DNA of 64,000 nt. Source: Caprella mutica. Lineage: Eukaryota; Arthropoda; Malacostraca; Amphipoda; Caprellidae. The notes below the pieces were generated by a model. The model saw nothing but the letters and a program-made list of their open reading frames with translations. It had not been told where the DNA came from and did no database searches. Below are positions 63,272 to 64,000 of this stretch, one piece after another. Numbering within the stretch: position 1 is the stretch's first letter; each line of letters starts with the position of its first letter. The DNA lies in assembly GCA_947561585.1 (NCBI GenBank), contig CANNZV010000934.1:62001-126000 (forward strand), in the 5' to 3' direction. The translations under genes were made by a program, and so were the position numbers.

Positions 63272-64000
63272 TCACTTACTGACCATTTATATATTTTTTG
63301 ACTTTTCTGGAATATTATTTAGTTATAAACACATTCTAAGAACATTTTAATTTATAAAAAAAAACGCCGTTAGCCCTTCGTTAAGGACATTTCGTTAATA
63401 GGACATTTAAGTTACTTTATTAAACACACAGTTAACCAGACTTAAGTACACACAAAGAAATTATAGATATCATTTTCAACTTATTTGTTTAAGTCACATA
63501 CATTTTAAAAACATGTTAAATTACGTATACAGATATCTATACTGGATCTTATATACATTTCTAAGATTTATAATGTATATCTAATATATTATAAATTAAG
63601 TAAATGTCAAATCAACTTATATGTACGTTCAATATTATTACATCTACAATTTTATTCTCCATATCATTTTTACTATTTTCATTCATATGTAAAAGTATCA
63701 ATAATTTATATGCAATCCTATTTGATCGAGTGAAATTGTAAGAAAGTTGTTTTCTAATGAGTATAAGCCAATATTGAGCTTAAGACTTGTTCAATTCTCA
63801 AATTATAAGCAAAAAAGATATAATTAGACACTAAACCCGTTATGAACTAATAATGCAAAGATGCGTTGTGTAAACAAAGAAATTGTACTCTGTCCCTAAT
63901 TCAATTATTTCTTATAATTGATATTGTCTAATATTGTCTTCTCTTAATATTTTCTAAGAAAGGTTTCAGTTTTTAATTTCTATCTTGTATATGACTTTTT
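63272..64000. other. Unique AT-rich sequence to window end
   Basis: Contains GGACATTTCGTTAAT followed by AGGACATTTAAGTTAC at about 63385-63414, similar in style to the 15-mers of the array at 15911-16136. Otherwise nothing recognised. Confidence 0.45.

Overview
The window looks like a gene-poor stretch of an animal nuclear genome, most likely an insect. It is very AT-rich, has no dense coding, contains Tc1/mariner-type transposase wreckage and MITE-like elements, and has one TATA + TCATTC initiator of arthropod type. A hemipteran is a guess from general impression only. No intact protein-coding gene is recognisable. Nearly all open frames are by-products of short-period repeats or shadows.

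Layout. By my boundaries, about 53% of the window is tandem repeat, in about a dozen arrays of different unit: 29 bp (1-14682, running off the left edge), 30 bp (15911-16136), 25 bp (16391-17015), 17/9 bp (18613-23832), 31/32 bp (24411-30750), a decayed 15 bp array (33053-33156 and 34176-34250), 20 bp (36131-36250), 24 bp (37627-38085), 21 then 20 bp (39979-41584), 30 bp (43651-44190), 18 bp (50591-50777), 14 bp (50815-50845 and 51189-51465) and 32 bp (57582-60949). The larger ones carry higher-order periods: about 3.0-3.3 kb, about 2.4 kb, 544 and 700 bp, 280 bp and 1,184 bp.

Between the arrays lie broken mobile elements. These are an 8-bp-TSD, hAT-like element inserted inside an older minisatellite (33157-34175), foldback elements (35201-35514, 39211-39511), and a mariner-like transposase pseudogene (about 45406-44191, minus strand). 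That pseudogene is split by a 208-bp TTAA MITE (45128-45335) and runs into an in-frame 30-bp minisatellite. Next to it are a palindromic element made of two inverted copies of a transposase 3' end (45459-46451), another transposase fragment (49190-48475, minus) and a short element with a Helitron-like end inserted into a 14-bp array (50846-51188). Two diverged copies of one sequence lie in opposite orientation on either side of the 5.2-kb array (17640-18110 and 23870-24235).

The only host-gene candidate is a core promoter and short first exon at 31718-31889: TATA box, initiator, ATG-free leader, well-placed ATG, six codons starting a hydrophobic peptide, then a good splice donor. Its later exons were not found here. 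The rest of the unique sequence (notably 51466-57581 and 60950-64000) is AT-rich and featureless to my reading.
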